DNA from: Xanthostigma xanthostigma
Taxonomy: Eukaryota; Arthropoda; Insecta; Raphidioptera; Raphidiidae
DNA: 64,000 nucleotides
Direction of reading: 5' to 3'
Assembly: GCA_963575645.1 (NCBI GenBank)
Contig: OY754466.1
Location: 11,014,001-11,078,000, forward strand
Of the stretch, positions 21,065 through 31,580 are shown in pieces. Under the pieces are notes generated by a model. It saw nothing but the letters and a program-made list of their open reading frames with translations. It made no database searches and had not been told where the DNA came from. Made by a program: the position numbers and the translations under genes. Each line of letters begins with the position of its first letter. Position 1 is the first letter of the stretch.

Positions 21065-21880
21065 GTTTGATATTCTTCGTTTTAAATTCCAAATTTATCA
21101 CCATAAATAATCTGTGTTTGATGGATACGGATGTTGATTAAACAGCAAACAATAATATATTAAACACTGCCACCGCACTGTCGTCAGACAACCAGATTTA
21201 TGGGCTATTACCGACTGCATAAATCATGTTCCGATTTTTTTTAATTTAACCACGCTCCACACATTTTATTATCTTTTTGAATTATGCGTTTATTTTCACA
21301 CCTTTTCGTAATTTGTGAAAACGTTTTTCTTTTTTTGATTCCGTATATATGCTAATTTCCAAAACATTTTTAGCATCGATTTTTATTACAATATTTTCTT
21401 TATATAAAATAGCTTATTCGGTTCGGAAAAATATTCCGAAAAAGACGTGTTTTTTTAATTTTTTCGCTGAAAAAATTGTAATTGTTATTAACAAAAAACG
21501 AAAAGACAAAAAAGGCCCCTCAGATTTTTAACAATTACTCAAAAACTATACGCGATAGCAGAAATCGAAAAAAAATATTAAAGAGGAGAAAATTTGCAAT
21601 AAAAAAGTCCCGCTTCCGGAACTCTATTTCTATTATTTATAGTTTTAATTTAATAGGGTTCTGCGCGGCCTTTACAGCTCAAGCGCTCCGCCTGTTTTGA
21701 GAGTACAACACATAAAATAATCATTTTATAGTATTAAATAACAATTTAAAAATTTGAAAAAATTATGGTGTCGTCTTAACCCTTGAAAGAATAAAGTTCC
21801 GTTGAGAAAAAAAATTTTAAATTTATTTTCGAGAAAGTGAGGCTATTAATATTACTAAAAAATGTTTAACACAAAAAACA
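21065..21880. other. Non-coding DNA
   Basis: Two overlapping plus frames (21349-21531, 21482-21700) are lysine/isoleucine-rich translations of AT-rich DNA and are not supported as genes. The segment 21190-21230 ('cagatttatgggctattacc', 'gactgcataaatcatg') is GC-balanced and motif-rich, but its role is unknown. Confidence 0.4.
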
Positions 21881-22185
21881 ATGTTTAAATAATTGGCTTA
21901 TAAATTTTTTGCTTCATGAAGCTCTTTTTACATATATACTTAACAAGATCACGTCATATAAATATTTAAAAGTTATTTATTTTTGTTTATTATAACGTTT
22001 TAAAGTTAACAAAATGGAAAAATCCGCCTTTTTTCAATATTTTGTTAACTTTAAAAAATTGTAATATACAAAATAAACATTTTTTTTAAACTTTTATAAC
22101 GTGTTCTTGTTAAGTGTATAATATGTAAAAATGGTTCCATGAAGCAAAAAATTTATAGGTCAATTACTTAAACATTTTTTATCTG
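21881..22185. repeat. ~305-bp palindrome
   Basis: The left arm 'tgtttaaataattggcttat...cttaacaagatcacgt...gttaacaaaatggaaaaa' is repeated inverted in the right arm around 'tccgcctttttt'. The two arms differ at scattered positions, so it is not recent. Confidence 0.85.
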
Positions 22186-22228
22186 ACCTGTGAACTGCAG
22201 GCGCGGTGTATTTATATGCGTGGGGTAC

Positions 22229-22343
22229 CTATTCTAGCTTTTTCTCGAATGTTCGAAACTCTTTTCCAGCTGCTTCCATAACAACTCTTCTACCTGCTTC
22301 TACCAATGCGCGCAATGTCGATGGCGTGCGTCGCAATTTTATA
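22229..22343 (-). CDS. Coding-like terminal segment, unidentified
   Basis: On the minus strand, after ...GACATTTTTAG, a 115-nt segment is open and encodes IKLRRTPSTLRALVEAGRRV, then VMEAAGKEFRTFEKKLE and TAG. Its composition (Arg, Glu and Ala rich, few A/T runs) is unlike its neighbours. Two readings are possible. It may be a last exon of a host gene, with the TTTTTAG acceptor and a very short 3' end before the palindrome at 21881-22185. Or it may be the C-terminus of a transposase: the ending loosely recalls the IEANGG.FE tails of Tc1/mariner-type proteins, and a fragment of such a protein lies next to it on the other strand. I cannot choose between them. Confidence 0.3.
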
Positions 22344-22544
22344 CTAAAAATGTCATTAAAATACTTAATAAGAAAAATCGCAGGATTGTGGACAAAAAGT
22401 TAGATTTATTAGTGTGCAACGTTTCGTCTAGAGATTTTTTTTTCTTATTAATTATTATCTTGATGGACACGATATCTAATATACAGTTTGACAGATAATA
22501 TTCTTTTGCGAAAGGAATGTGTATACTACCGAAGAAAATATTCA

Positions 22545-22745
22545 AATGATTACAACATAATCGGACTGTTTTTATTAATGGGACATTGAATTCCCAAAAA
22601 TACTTAAATATGGTGCGAGATCAAATATCTCCGCCTATTCGTGTTGAACCTAAAGACATTGGGTCACTGATTTACCAACGCGCATACGTCATACCAGTCA
22701 GACAATTTTTGAATGAAATGTTTCCAAACAGATGGAGTTATTTTT
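22545..22745 (+). pseudogene. Tc1/mariner-like transposase fragment
   Basis: The frame from 22562 reads INGTLNSQKYLNMVRDQISP, then a degraded stretch, then VRQFLNEMFPNRW. In a common insect transposase group these blocks are FINGTLN..RYLNMLRD and VRQYLNE.FP..WIG, separated by the catalytic QDGAP.H. Here that catalytic stretch reads QRAYVIPV, so the second Asp is lost. Just upstream, NDYNIIG (22545-22565) lies in another frame, giving a frameshift. The conserved RSPDLTPLDF block that should follow is replaced by AT-rich sequence, so the copy is truncated as well. Confidence 0.65.
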
Positions 22746-22749
22746 TTGT

Positions 22750-23440
22750 TTTATTTATGTACAAAAAATTTAAAATAATGATTTATAAGAGCTTTTTATT
22801 ATTAAAAAAGCCAAGTAAAATACAAATAAATAAAAAAAAAATAGAAATCCTCAAGATTACCACGATAATTCAATAGAAATAACAATTAATGCAGTCATGG
22901 CTAACTCTGATCCAAGTATTTTTTCCCTATGTGCACCTTACGTGTTTACATACTGGATATGTCATTAAAATACGTTTGAATTTGCGGTATATTTATACTC
23001 ATCTTTATGCATAAATTTATTGACAATATAAAATTAGAGGAATCATCAACCGCTCAGTTTAATCCATCTCATGAGAGGATAATAATAATTGTTTCGTCTT
23101 TCACGAAATTTAATAACAAGCGGCGTTTTAGGCAATTTATCTGAGTTACCTATCTGTTATTGCCGTTACAAAAGGGAGAATTATACGTCGTTTCTCTCAA
23201 TTTATTGTATCGTAGTTACATAATACACCCTTCTATATAGAAAGGTGAGGGATATACGGTTGTGTCAGTGAGACGTGGCATTTGCTATTCCATAAAGCGT
23301 TAATTAAATGTGAAGGATAGGTGATTCATAACCTAACCACTATATACAGATATACATCTATTATAGTATGTGAATCCTGTGTATAATAAAAGATGGCGTA
23401 ACAATACAAAATTCAGTGCAATTGTTGTTGAATACAATAG
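22750..23440. other. Non-coding DNA
   Basis: No gene is supported. The frame continuing from the transposase fragment to 22876 is Lys/Ile-rich AT translation. The segment 23030-23170 is more balanced in composition ('caagcggcgttttaggcaat') and unassigned. Confidence 0.4.
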
Positions 23441-23811
23441 TGACGTCATGCAAGGCCGTATCCAGGAATTCAATTCGGGAGGGGGAGAGGTCGAGCTCTG
23501 GACCAGAGGCAATAAGTAACAACTTTATTTATGTAAAATTATAAGGGTAGTATTGTACTGTAAATTACAATTTTGGGTGACAAAAATAATCAATTTGGGT
23601 TACTGTATTACTAAGTGAGCGACTGACTGCGCGTGACGAGAAATCAACAGAACAGCAACTTACAAACATCCATTTGAGTTACTTAAAATACAAAATGGGA
23701 AACTTCATAATATTTGAGCGACCTAATATTTGTTTGAGTGTCAACGTTACGTCCTACATTTTTTTTCGAAATTTGGCAAATGATTTATTTATTCTGAGCG
23801 GCATTTTGTTA

Positions 23812-23926
23812 ATAGTTAATTGTTTGAATAGAACTGCGTTTTCTAAAAAAATATATATTTAACTGACTGTCAATTAAATATAATTTTTTTAGAAAACGCA
23901 GTTCTATTCAAACAATTAACTATTTA
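23812..23926. repeat. 115-bp palindrome inside the hAT element
   Basis: The phrase 'aatagttaattgtttgaata' followed by 'gaactgcgttttctaaaaaa' is repeated exactly inverted after a roughly 30-nt spacer. Confidence 0.85.
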
Positions 23927-24279
23927 AATCGCATACCCCGTTATCGTTAACCCCGGAATTACAATTCGCATACCCGTTTATCGTTCACCCCGGAATTATT
24001 TTTTGTAGTCTCAAAGTGAAAAAAAAAAATAAAAAGTAAAAACAAAAGAAGATATCTGCTTCAAATTTACCGAAGGCATTTTAGTCGCTCACTTAGTAAT
24101 TTAGTCACCCAACTATTATTTTAATATCTCAAGTTATTAAAACAGTATCTCATCATCAGTCACCAAATTTTTTTTTTTATTCGACCGTTTTATAATTCCC
24201 CAAATTATAATATATGATAATTATAGTATAATTTAATTAAAAGGCAACCGACGCGGATTGTCACCGGAAATAAAGCACG

Positions 24280-24566
24280 TGACAACGATCTCTTGACTGA
24301 TCTCGACATCACGATGAACGCTCATCAAGGCTAATCCAGTCAGTCGTGACAGTCCCATGCTGTTTCTCAAAAATGTTTTTAGCCTCCTTAACGAGGACAA
24401 AGTATACGCTCTAGTTACGCCGTCGACACAGGTAGCGTCACGAATATTGACAATAGTTTGTGAATCATGGGAAACATTACTGCGTTACAGCTGCTCAGCG
24501 CTTCTAGTGGTGTAGTGGGCCACTATTTTTGATCACTTCGCTCGCCACATCGATAACTCCCCTTCA
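24280..24566 (-). pseudogene. hAT transposase C-terminal dimerisation domain, broken
   Basis: Minus-strand frames give GELSMWRAK then a TGA where the family has Trp. After a frameshift comes FPMIHKLLSIFVTLPVSTA, and after a one-base frameshift RAYTLSSLRRLKTFLRNSMG followed by LSRLTGLALMSVHRD. The hAT dimerisation consensus has these in the same order: FP.I..LL.I..TLPVSTA..ERSFS.LRR.KT.LRN.MG..RL.GLAL..IHRD. At least two stops and two frameshifts make it inactive. The N-terminal zinc finger and the rest of the catalytic domain are not visible. The element around it (23451-24888) has matching hAT ends, so the gene and the ends belong together. Confidence 0.85.
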
Positions 24567-24896
24567 GAACTTGTTTGATTTGACAAGTTTACTAAACAAT
24601 TTCATGAATCCGCGTATTATTTGTAAATGTAATTGTTACTGACTTGCGATGAGCGCCAAAGCGGCATATGAATACAACAATGAAAGATGAGTAAGAGAGA
24701 TGGACCATTTCTGTCACTCATCCTTCATTGTTACGTTTCAGTTGGATGCCGAAAAACGTGGAATCCACAGATCCGAAAAAAGAGTCGAAAATATTTTGTT
24801 AGGTAGTATATATTAAACGGCGGATTGGCTAAAGCATTTGGGGGGGGAGGGCTTTGAACACCCCACCCCCCCTCTGCTTACGGCTTTGACGTCATG

Positions 24897-25757
24897 CCAA
24901 AACTAGTGATTTCGAGCGTAATTTTAGAATTGAAATTAAAAGTGGCGTTGAAGACTATTTAGTGATTTTATTTTAAGGAATAAAAAAGCAAAAAGATCAT
25001 TACTACCATATAAACAACTTTCCGAAAAACAAATACCCTAATTTGACATTCTATAAATTCTGTAAGTCCAGAAAGGTATAAAGTCATGTTTCCATCGAAA
25101 TAAAATTTGAGTTAAATGGCGCGTAATGTTTAAGTTATACAGATCAGTAAACCTGGATTAACATTAGGGTTAGTGAAATCCATCGTCAAATTTTCATTAT
25201 TTAACACATATTTTACGTGGATTGAAACACGGATTATTATAGTGTAAATCTGTGACTATAAATACACGTACCTCAGAAGCGTATTTCGACGAAACATTTT
25301 TTGAAATTTTCAATAAAAAATTCCAGAAACATTGAGCTACATATTCATATTAATAATAGTTTTTTTCATTTAGTAATAAATTGTATAAAATTTTTAAAAA
25401 CGAATTTTTTGTATATCAAAACTGTTGAATTCAGATGACAAACTGTGCAACATATCACAGTGTTTGTCGCTTTGAATACATAAACTGAAAATTGTCTGTA
25501 ATAAAAACCCGACTGCACACATAATAGAATACAGGAATATGAATAAAACACGCATTCATTGCCTGCGTCGCAAAAATAAAACATAATAAATACGCAATAA
25601 TCAAATACTTTGACAGCAAAGTGAAAACAAAAATACACCAACTCGATCCGTCAAGAATTGCGACCCATACAGGTCGGACGTACGTACGTACGTACAAACC
25701 AACCGACGACTGCTATATTCTAAAGACAGTTCTGTTTTATAGAAACGATGCTAAATA
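24897..25757. other. Non-coding DNA
   Basis: Two overlapping minus frames (25366-25641, 25455-25697) have no recognisable domain and are not supported. A short (GTAC)n lies at 25679-25696. Confidence 0.4.
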
Positions 25758-26060
25758 TAATACGCGCCACGAATCTAAAAGGCTCGGAAGTTAGATGCGA
25801 AAAACTGTTGAAAAACTACAAATTCGCAACTCAACAAAACTAAAGTAACAATAACAACTTGACAATAGTGTACTCGATTGTACTTTAAAGCAGGAAAGGA
25901 CAAGTGACAAAGGCATCGAGCGATCACGGCCAGTCACCGACGAGCGCACGTTCCTTGCAGGTAGCTGGGAGGTGGTGGGAGTATCAACGGCTCTAAAAGG
26001 TGCCTTTGCGACGCTATTTGTGACTAACTTCCGAACCTTTTAGATCCGTGGCGTGTATTA
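25758..26060. mobile_element. MITE with TAATACGCGCCACG ends, copy 2
   Basis: A 303-bp element closely similar along its length to 14377-14682, with TA on both sides. Relative to copy 1 it lacks about 20 bp after 'gttagatgcg' and has about 18 extra bp ('tatcaacggctctaaaag'). Confidence 0.85.
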
Positions 26061-27095
26061 TACGTGTATAATCACACTACAAAGTTTAAGAAAAGTATCG
26101 TTTCAATCGATCAATTATAAATAAATATGTATGTTCACAATCTAAGGTTATTATCAAATCAGATTCTCTGACAACGCTTTCTACAACTTCCTATCGCTGT
26201 TGAACAAAATGTTTATACTTAAAAAATATTTTTTTACTTTTTAGTGCACATTGCTATAAAAGAGTTTTTTAAACTCTAATTTTATTGATTCTGAAGATTT
26301 CGTCTTAGAAAGGAATGCCAACGTACTTATGTACCTACGTACATACACACACTCACACATCTTTTCAAAAACATGTCGTAACCTAGAAGCATAAAAAAAA
26401 TGTTTAAAATTTTTATTACGATCTTCCGACCCATTACAATAACTTCCCAATATACTGAGAAGTTAACAACGTTCCCTGGAAAATGTGTTCCGAATTATCG
26501 GGAATTATCTTTGTGACAAATAAATAATATGATGCATAAACAAACCCTATGTTTTTATAGACGTTGGGCAGATGGTATATCGCGGTACAGTCTACACAAG
26601 TGGCCATTAATTTGTGATAACTGAATGATAGTCGTGTCCCAACATCAATAATGTAGACATATAACGCTATCTCGTAGTAGTCTCATCAAGCTCGACTTTT
26701 CCTGTGATTTATTACCTCCACACCGTCGCCATTACCGGCGCTTCTATGGTCGTTATCGTTTTGTTTTATATTAAACTTAATTTAAATCATCGGAAAATCA
26801 CTGAAGCTTTATATTTTTAACTTCCCAGTAAATTGGGAAGCAAAAATCGAAATCAAAATTCTTAACAATTTGTTGTTTCAAGGTTACTAGAATATTTTTA
26901 CACTATTTTTAAAAAGATACCGGTACGTGCGTTTGTAGGTACACTGATTTTTCTTTATACGCTAGGAAAGTATCTTTTAACAAGCGAAATTTGCGCCCTC
27001 TCGTGTTTTTTTTTTTTTTAATTCTGGTTCAGACAAAACCTTAGTGTCATATTATGTTTTACATGCATTTTAATAAGGATTAATTGTTGAATAAA
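26061..27095. other. Non-coding DNA with repeat fragments
   Basis: The stretch 26130-26200 is an R1-type fragment ('gttcacaatctaaggttatt'). The stretch 26195-26285 is one arm of the palindrome family at 49429-49605 ('ctatcgctgttgaacaaaat', 'gctataaaagagtttttt'). The phrases 'aacttcccaat' (26441) and 'aacttcccagtaaattggga' (26821) resemble the ends of the repeat at 51376-52460. No gene is supported. Confidence 0.45.
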
Positions 27096-27247
27096 ATGGG
27101 TAAAAAGCTATCAAATCGGAAGTGCTGTGTTGTTGATTGTAAAGATACACCAACTAAACATCCAGAATTACAATTCTACCGTTTTTCTGGATTTTCTTAT
27201 GAATTAGAGAGGTAAAAAATTGGACTGCAGCAGTACGTCGTCAAGGA
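27096..27247 (+). pseudogene. THAP zinc-finger fragment, frameshifted
   Basis: From an ATG at 27096 the frame reads MGKKLSNRKCCVVDCKD, then PELQFYRFSGFSYELER and a stop at 27213. One base out of frame it continues VKNWTAAVRRQG up to 27247. The order C-x3-C (Cys11, Cys15), FYRF, then W...VRR is the N-terminal half of a THAP domain, a C2CH DNA-binding finger found in P-element-type transposases and in host proteins. The second half (Cys and His of the metal site, and the P box) is missing and stops follow. The GAGAG|GTAAAA at the break looks like a splice donor, but the domain simply continues across it, so a frameshift is the better reading. Confidence 0.65.
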
Positions 27248-27540
27248 TAATTAAATTTTATTTTACGTCTGTAGTCATTATTAAATATCATAATTGTTAT
27301 TTTGTTCACCAAAATAAGATTTAAAAAATTTTGAAATAAAAAATGTGTATTAATTATGTAATTCTTTTACTGACATTGTGGGTAAACATTTTTTTATAAT
27401 TAAGAATAACGCTGGTTTCCATGGGTTAGTAAGTTTTGAGTGAACCAGATTTTAAAAAATCAAACACGAGATAACGCAAAGATCACATGTCAAAGATACT
27501 TTCCTAGCGTATATAAACGTATAGCGGTTTACTTTAGAAA

Positions 27541-28320
27541 CACCTATATCTACAAAATGATTTTTAAGTTGATTCTTTTTTTTAACAACATGTAGAAATC
27601 AAATAGACGAACAAATATTTCAAGTAACTTTATTATCAAAACTCAAAAATAATAGAGAAACAGGCTTTCAAAGTTTAATTTAATTTAATTAAATTTTAAG
27701 GTCGGTCCTGGGGTTATCTTATGTCACTATGGAAATATGTTATGTCATTATCAAGTATTCACAGAAATTGTTCGAAATTGTCCCCAGAAAGTAGAACAAT
27801 ATAGACCAGTAAAAAGACGAACTCAGTTTCCACTAATTCGAAAATTAGGAGAATTTTTCCATGGTTACAATAATGAATTTTGAAAAGATACAAGCAAAGA
27901 ACTGATGAAACACAGTTTTTTAACTCTTTTTTAACAAGTTCCAGTCCTCGCACGAAGATGCATTCTTGACAGATTGTGTATTATCTACTTATATAAATGT
28001 TCCCTCAAATTTTACAGCCTTTTGCGATTTTGTGGAAATGTTTAGGGTCAAATCTTCTTCAATTTACTAACCTAAATAAACGTCAGTTTCAAATAGGCAC
28101 AAAGATACTCGATAATGACATAACATATTTCCAGTGACGCAACATAACGCCAGAACCAACCTCAAAATTATATAAAATTTTATTAAACTTTGAAAGGCTG
28201 TTTTTCTCTTCTTTTTGAGTTTTGATAAAAAAATTATTTGAAAGATCTGTTCGTTTATTTCATTTCTACACCTTCTTACAAAAAAGAATCAACTTGAAAA
28301 TCAGTCTGTATATAACAGAA
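27541..28320. repeat. Old inverted repeat, ~230-bp arms
   Basis: The left arm (27541-27770) and right arm (28095-28320) pair with many differences. Shared phrases are 'aagttgattctttttt', 'tatcaaaactcaaaaa', 'ctttcaaagttta' and 'aatatgttatgtcattatc'. The spacer segment near 27820-27870 ('actcagtttccactaattcg', 'atttttccatggttacaata') recurs inverted at about 54710-54770, so this is a dispersed DNA element. Confidence 0.7.
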
Positions 28321-28625
28321 ATTAATTACACTCACTAATGTTATGTAACAGTAACAGTAAAAAGTTTCATAAATAAATTATTAGATATCAGCTGTTAATG
28401 ACAGTGTGTTTCAGTAAGAAAGTTTATTTTGTTTAATAAAATTTGCAGCGTAATTTCATTAAATGTTATTTAACTTTAAAATAGCCATATTCAAAATTGT
28501 TTTAATTTTATTAACAAATACAATTTCATGTTACTAACTCGAAGTTTCGTATTTTAACCTCAACCAAGTACAATGGTAATAATTTAATTATTTCAACATT
28601 AACTCAAAATATTTGAACTTTTCAG

Positions 28626-29424
28626 TCATGAAAGTTGAAAGTTAGGGCAGGTAGTTTCAGCAAATTAAACATCGGCAGTGTCGGTATATCACCCTATAGT
28701 ATAAAGGTTAGCGACAGTATTAAATTCTTAGGACTAACTATGGACAAACATTTAAATTGGACATATCACATTGGACAACTGCGTGCAAAAATTGTATCAT
28801 ATGTGTATTTAATAAAACAGTTGTCAACAATGTGCACACAAGATACGGCTTTGACAGCATATTATGCATATGTATTCTCAGCCTTAAGATACGGCATAAT
28901 ATTTTGGGGGGGTAGTCCTCACATAAACCAATTATTTATTTTACAAAAAAGATGCGTTCGCAACATCTTAAAAATTAAACAACGTGAGTCATGTAGACCA
29001 CATTTTAAGAAACTGGGGATATTAACTCTGCCTTGTGTATATATTTTAGAAGCAGCTTACTTTGTTAAACAAAATTTTAGTTATTTTGAACAGGAGAGGA
29101 CAACCCATGAATATTCCACTAGGGCAAGGACGGATCTTCACGTTCCAAACGTAAAACAATCTATAGTCAGAAAAAACATGCATATCCAGTTAATAAAAAT
29201 ATTTAATGCCGTTCCTTTAGAAATAAAATCTTTGCATAATAAACTCTTCAAACTACAACTAAAAAAATATTTACTGAACAATACTTTTTATAGCATAGTT
29301 GATTATTTGAATTTTTAATGTAACTTTTTAAAATTTTTATGCAATTTTTAAATTTTGATACCTTTTTATGACTTGTTTTATACCTGTATGGTATTATAAA
29401 ATAAAGAATTATTATTATTATTAA
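28626..29424 (+). mobile_element. 5'-truncated jockey-like non-LTR retrotransposon
   Basis: This is an RT C-terminal frame followed by a short 3' untranslated region with AATAAA and an (ATT)n tail at 29408-29424. It has the typical structure of a target-primed, 5'-truncated insertion. The exact 5' junction and target duplication are not clear. Confidence 0.8.
28635..29318 (+). pseudogene. C-terminal end of a jockey/CR1-type reverse transcriptase
   Basis: A 227-codon open frame without internal stops. It starts inside the protein: IKFLGLTMDKHLNWTYHI near residue 30 is the thumb-region FLG..D..L.W..HI block. ALRYGIIFWGG, then LQKRCVRNI, the PHFKKLGILTLP block and the final short-repeat-prone KLQLKKYLLNN tail follow in the family order. 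The palm with the catalytic YxDD and the endonuclease are absent, so the fragment cannot be active. The lack of stops suggests a comparatively young insertion. The frame has no natural start; the first in-frame codon is a TTG. Confidence 0.85.
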
Positions 29425-30539
29425 TATATGGAACAAATGTAGGTATAGTGCAGTCACAGTGTTTCAAACATTCAGCAAATTTCGTAAAGACTATGTTTAC
29501 GAAGAGTTTAGGTGAAGAAGTAGATGACAGGTCAAAAGGTTCTGTTTTATAGAACAGAATCTCCTCTATTTAAAAAGCTACAATTTGAATGGATTTCGTA
29601 CGAAATTAACCTAGATATAACTTCTTTTATGAATGAAAAGCTCTGATGCACAAAGCGATAATAGAGCACATACCGCAGTTCAGCGGTATGTGCAATATAG
29701 TTCAACAAAACATTAACAAAAGCTACATCATGAAAATATGTGTGCAAATAAATATCCTTACATTTATTTCAGTGGAGTTAAATGAACAAGAATGTCAACA
29801 CGCGAAATGAAAATTGTAAAAAAGTGCGCAGGTCGGACATGATTTCATTTTTCAACTAGGAAAAATGACTAATTTTTAGCGGTTAACAGCATGTTCACGT
29901 ATGACACTGCACCGTGATCCCCATCAATCATCGAGGCTTACAACGTGTTATGTAATATGTGTGTACACATGCACTCAAGTCAGAGAGGTCTGCCGCCGTC
30001 CTGCTATATCGCAGGGTTTATAAAATTAAGCCGAATCGAGCGCTTATTTCAACATAAAAATCTATAAACTAATTGTTTCGTTATAGAATCGGAACGTAAA
30101 GTTATAATAAAATTATACGAGATATAAAGCTAAAATATTAAAACAATTTTTATTCACTAGAACATTATTTATTGGCCAACGTTCCGGCAGTTTTTCTTTA
30201 CTTCTTTAGGACCTATAGCAAATAAATAATACCCTACGCATCTAAACCCTAAACCTAAAATTTTAAAATATTTGTATATCAAATAATTACTTACTTATTA
30301 GGTTTATCTTAAAAATCTTTAGTGAAAAAATACAAACTTTAAAACATCAAATAATTTTAAATCATTGTTGTCAAACATATAAAACTTTTTTTCTTCATTA
30401 ATAATACAAAATAATCAAATAAAAACTTTAAAAGACTTTTTTTCAAAAATTATAAACTTATCCTTTTTTTGTAAAAATTATTTAAGATTCTAAAATTAAA
30501 ATTAAAATCGTATTATTTGATATACAAATAAGTTATAAG
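29425..30539. other. Non-coding DNA with a dispersed repeat piece
   Basis: The segment 29570-29700 ('tacaatttgaatggatttcg', 'ataatagagcacataccg') matches 53585-53715. It contains a hairpin 'accgcagttcagcggtatgt'. No gene is supported. Confidence 0.45.
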
Positions 30540-30635
30540 ATACAGTAAAACCTCGTTTATCCGAGGTAATGTGGAGAGGAGATGCCTCGGAAAAGTGAAA
30601 ACTCGGATAACACAGAAGAAATAAAAAAATCGAAA
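30540..30635 (+). mobile_element. pogo/Tigger-like terminal fragment
   Basis: The sequence 'acagtaaaacctcgtttatc' followed by 'cgaggtaatgtggagaggag' has the look of the inverted-repeat end of pogo-type elements (CAGTA..CCTCG.TTATCCG). The other end and any transposase are not seen. Confidence 0.4.
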
Positions 30636-30651
30636 ATATTAATCATTTCTA

Positions 30652-31580
30652 GGGTTCCGTACGTCAAAAGAAAAAAATAAAGGATCACTTTGTTGTCCGT
30701 CTGTCTGTCTGTCAAGACTCTTGGGAATCAAAACCTATAGGGTACTTCCCGTTGACCCAAAATCATGAAATTTGGCAAGAAGCAATTTAACAAATAATTT
30801 CTGAAACTAGTCAACCGATTACAAAAAAATTATAACCAATATTAAGAATGGACCTTCAGGATGGACAGAGGCTATATATTGTCGCGTTAAAGAAAAAACG
30901 CTTTCAGTGGAGACCAATTTTGCAACATAGCCCACAGTTTCCGCATTTATAATAACATGTAGGTACCTCTTAGTTACGCGATCTATATCTGAACTGTCGC
31001 GTAACTCCGGGGTATTATCGTATGATAATAATAACCTTAAAAAAATCCAGTTACTTATTATTAGAAAACAATTGAAGCGCCACAGAAATAAAGCACATAT
31101 CTAATTTAGTGTAGTCGGGGCACGTAGTACGCGATGACTCCAATTTCTTAACCCACATCTTATAACGTTTCTTATAACGCGTCAGTTTATTTTCACACAA
31201 CGTGATTCAACTGACATTTCACACAACGCAGTCAGAGTCGGCTTTAATCATAAAATATTAGTAAAAAAAAACTTTTAAAAGACAAGCTTTTATTGCAATA
31301 TACTAATTAGGAAAAAAACGAGTGTGCTTTAGACCACACGACTGAAGCAAAACTTCTTCCTGCCATAAGTTGTTATTATTCACCCGAAAATTCACAAAAT
31401 ATGAACTTTAAAATGAGTTTACAATTTTATTCACTTTAAACGTAGAATATTTAATGTAGATATTGAACAAAATATTAATTTATAAAATTGTTTTAACCAA
31501 TATTTAGAATGGACCTTCAGGATGAACAGAGGCTATATATTATCGCGCTAAAGTAAAAACGCTTTCAGTGGAGACCAATT
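30652..31580. repeat. Mosaic of repeat fragments
   Basis: The stretch 30652-30715 is the 'agggttccgta...tcactttgttgtccgtctg' head also seen at 45267-45335. The stretches 30780-30945 and 31492-31580 are internal pieces of the 18122-type Helitron ('gaatggaccttcaggatg', 'aacgctttcagtggagacca'). The stretch 31316-31370 is a piece of the repeat whose longer copies are at 54000 and 60260. Confidence 0.65.

Larger units (their letters stand above)
23451..24888 (-). mobile_element. hAT transposon, 1438 bp, with perfect 8-bp duplication
   Basis: The ends are CAAGGCCGTA and, inverted, CAAAGCCGTA. ACGTCATG flanks both sides exactly (23443-23450 and 24889-24896). An 8-bp duplication plus CA-starting ends is the hAT signature, and the minus strand carries a broken hAT dimerisation domain (24280-24566). 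G- or C-runs lie close to both ends (23490, 24842-24872). A 115-bp palindrome (23812-23926) sits inside and looks like a secondary insertion. Confidence 0.85.

Noticed and set aside
27205-27216. AG|GTAAAA as a splice donor at the THAP break
   Set aside because: The THAP sequence resumes within a few bases in another frame, so an intron is not needed.
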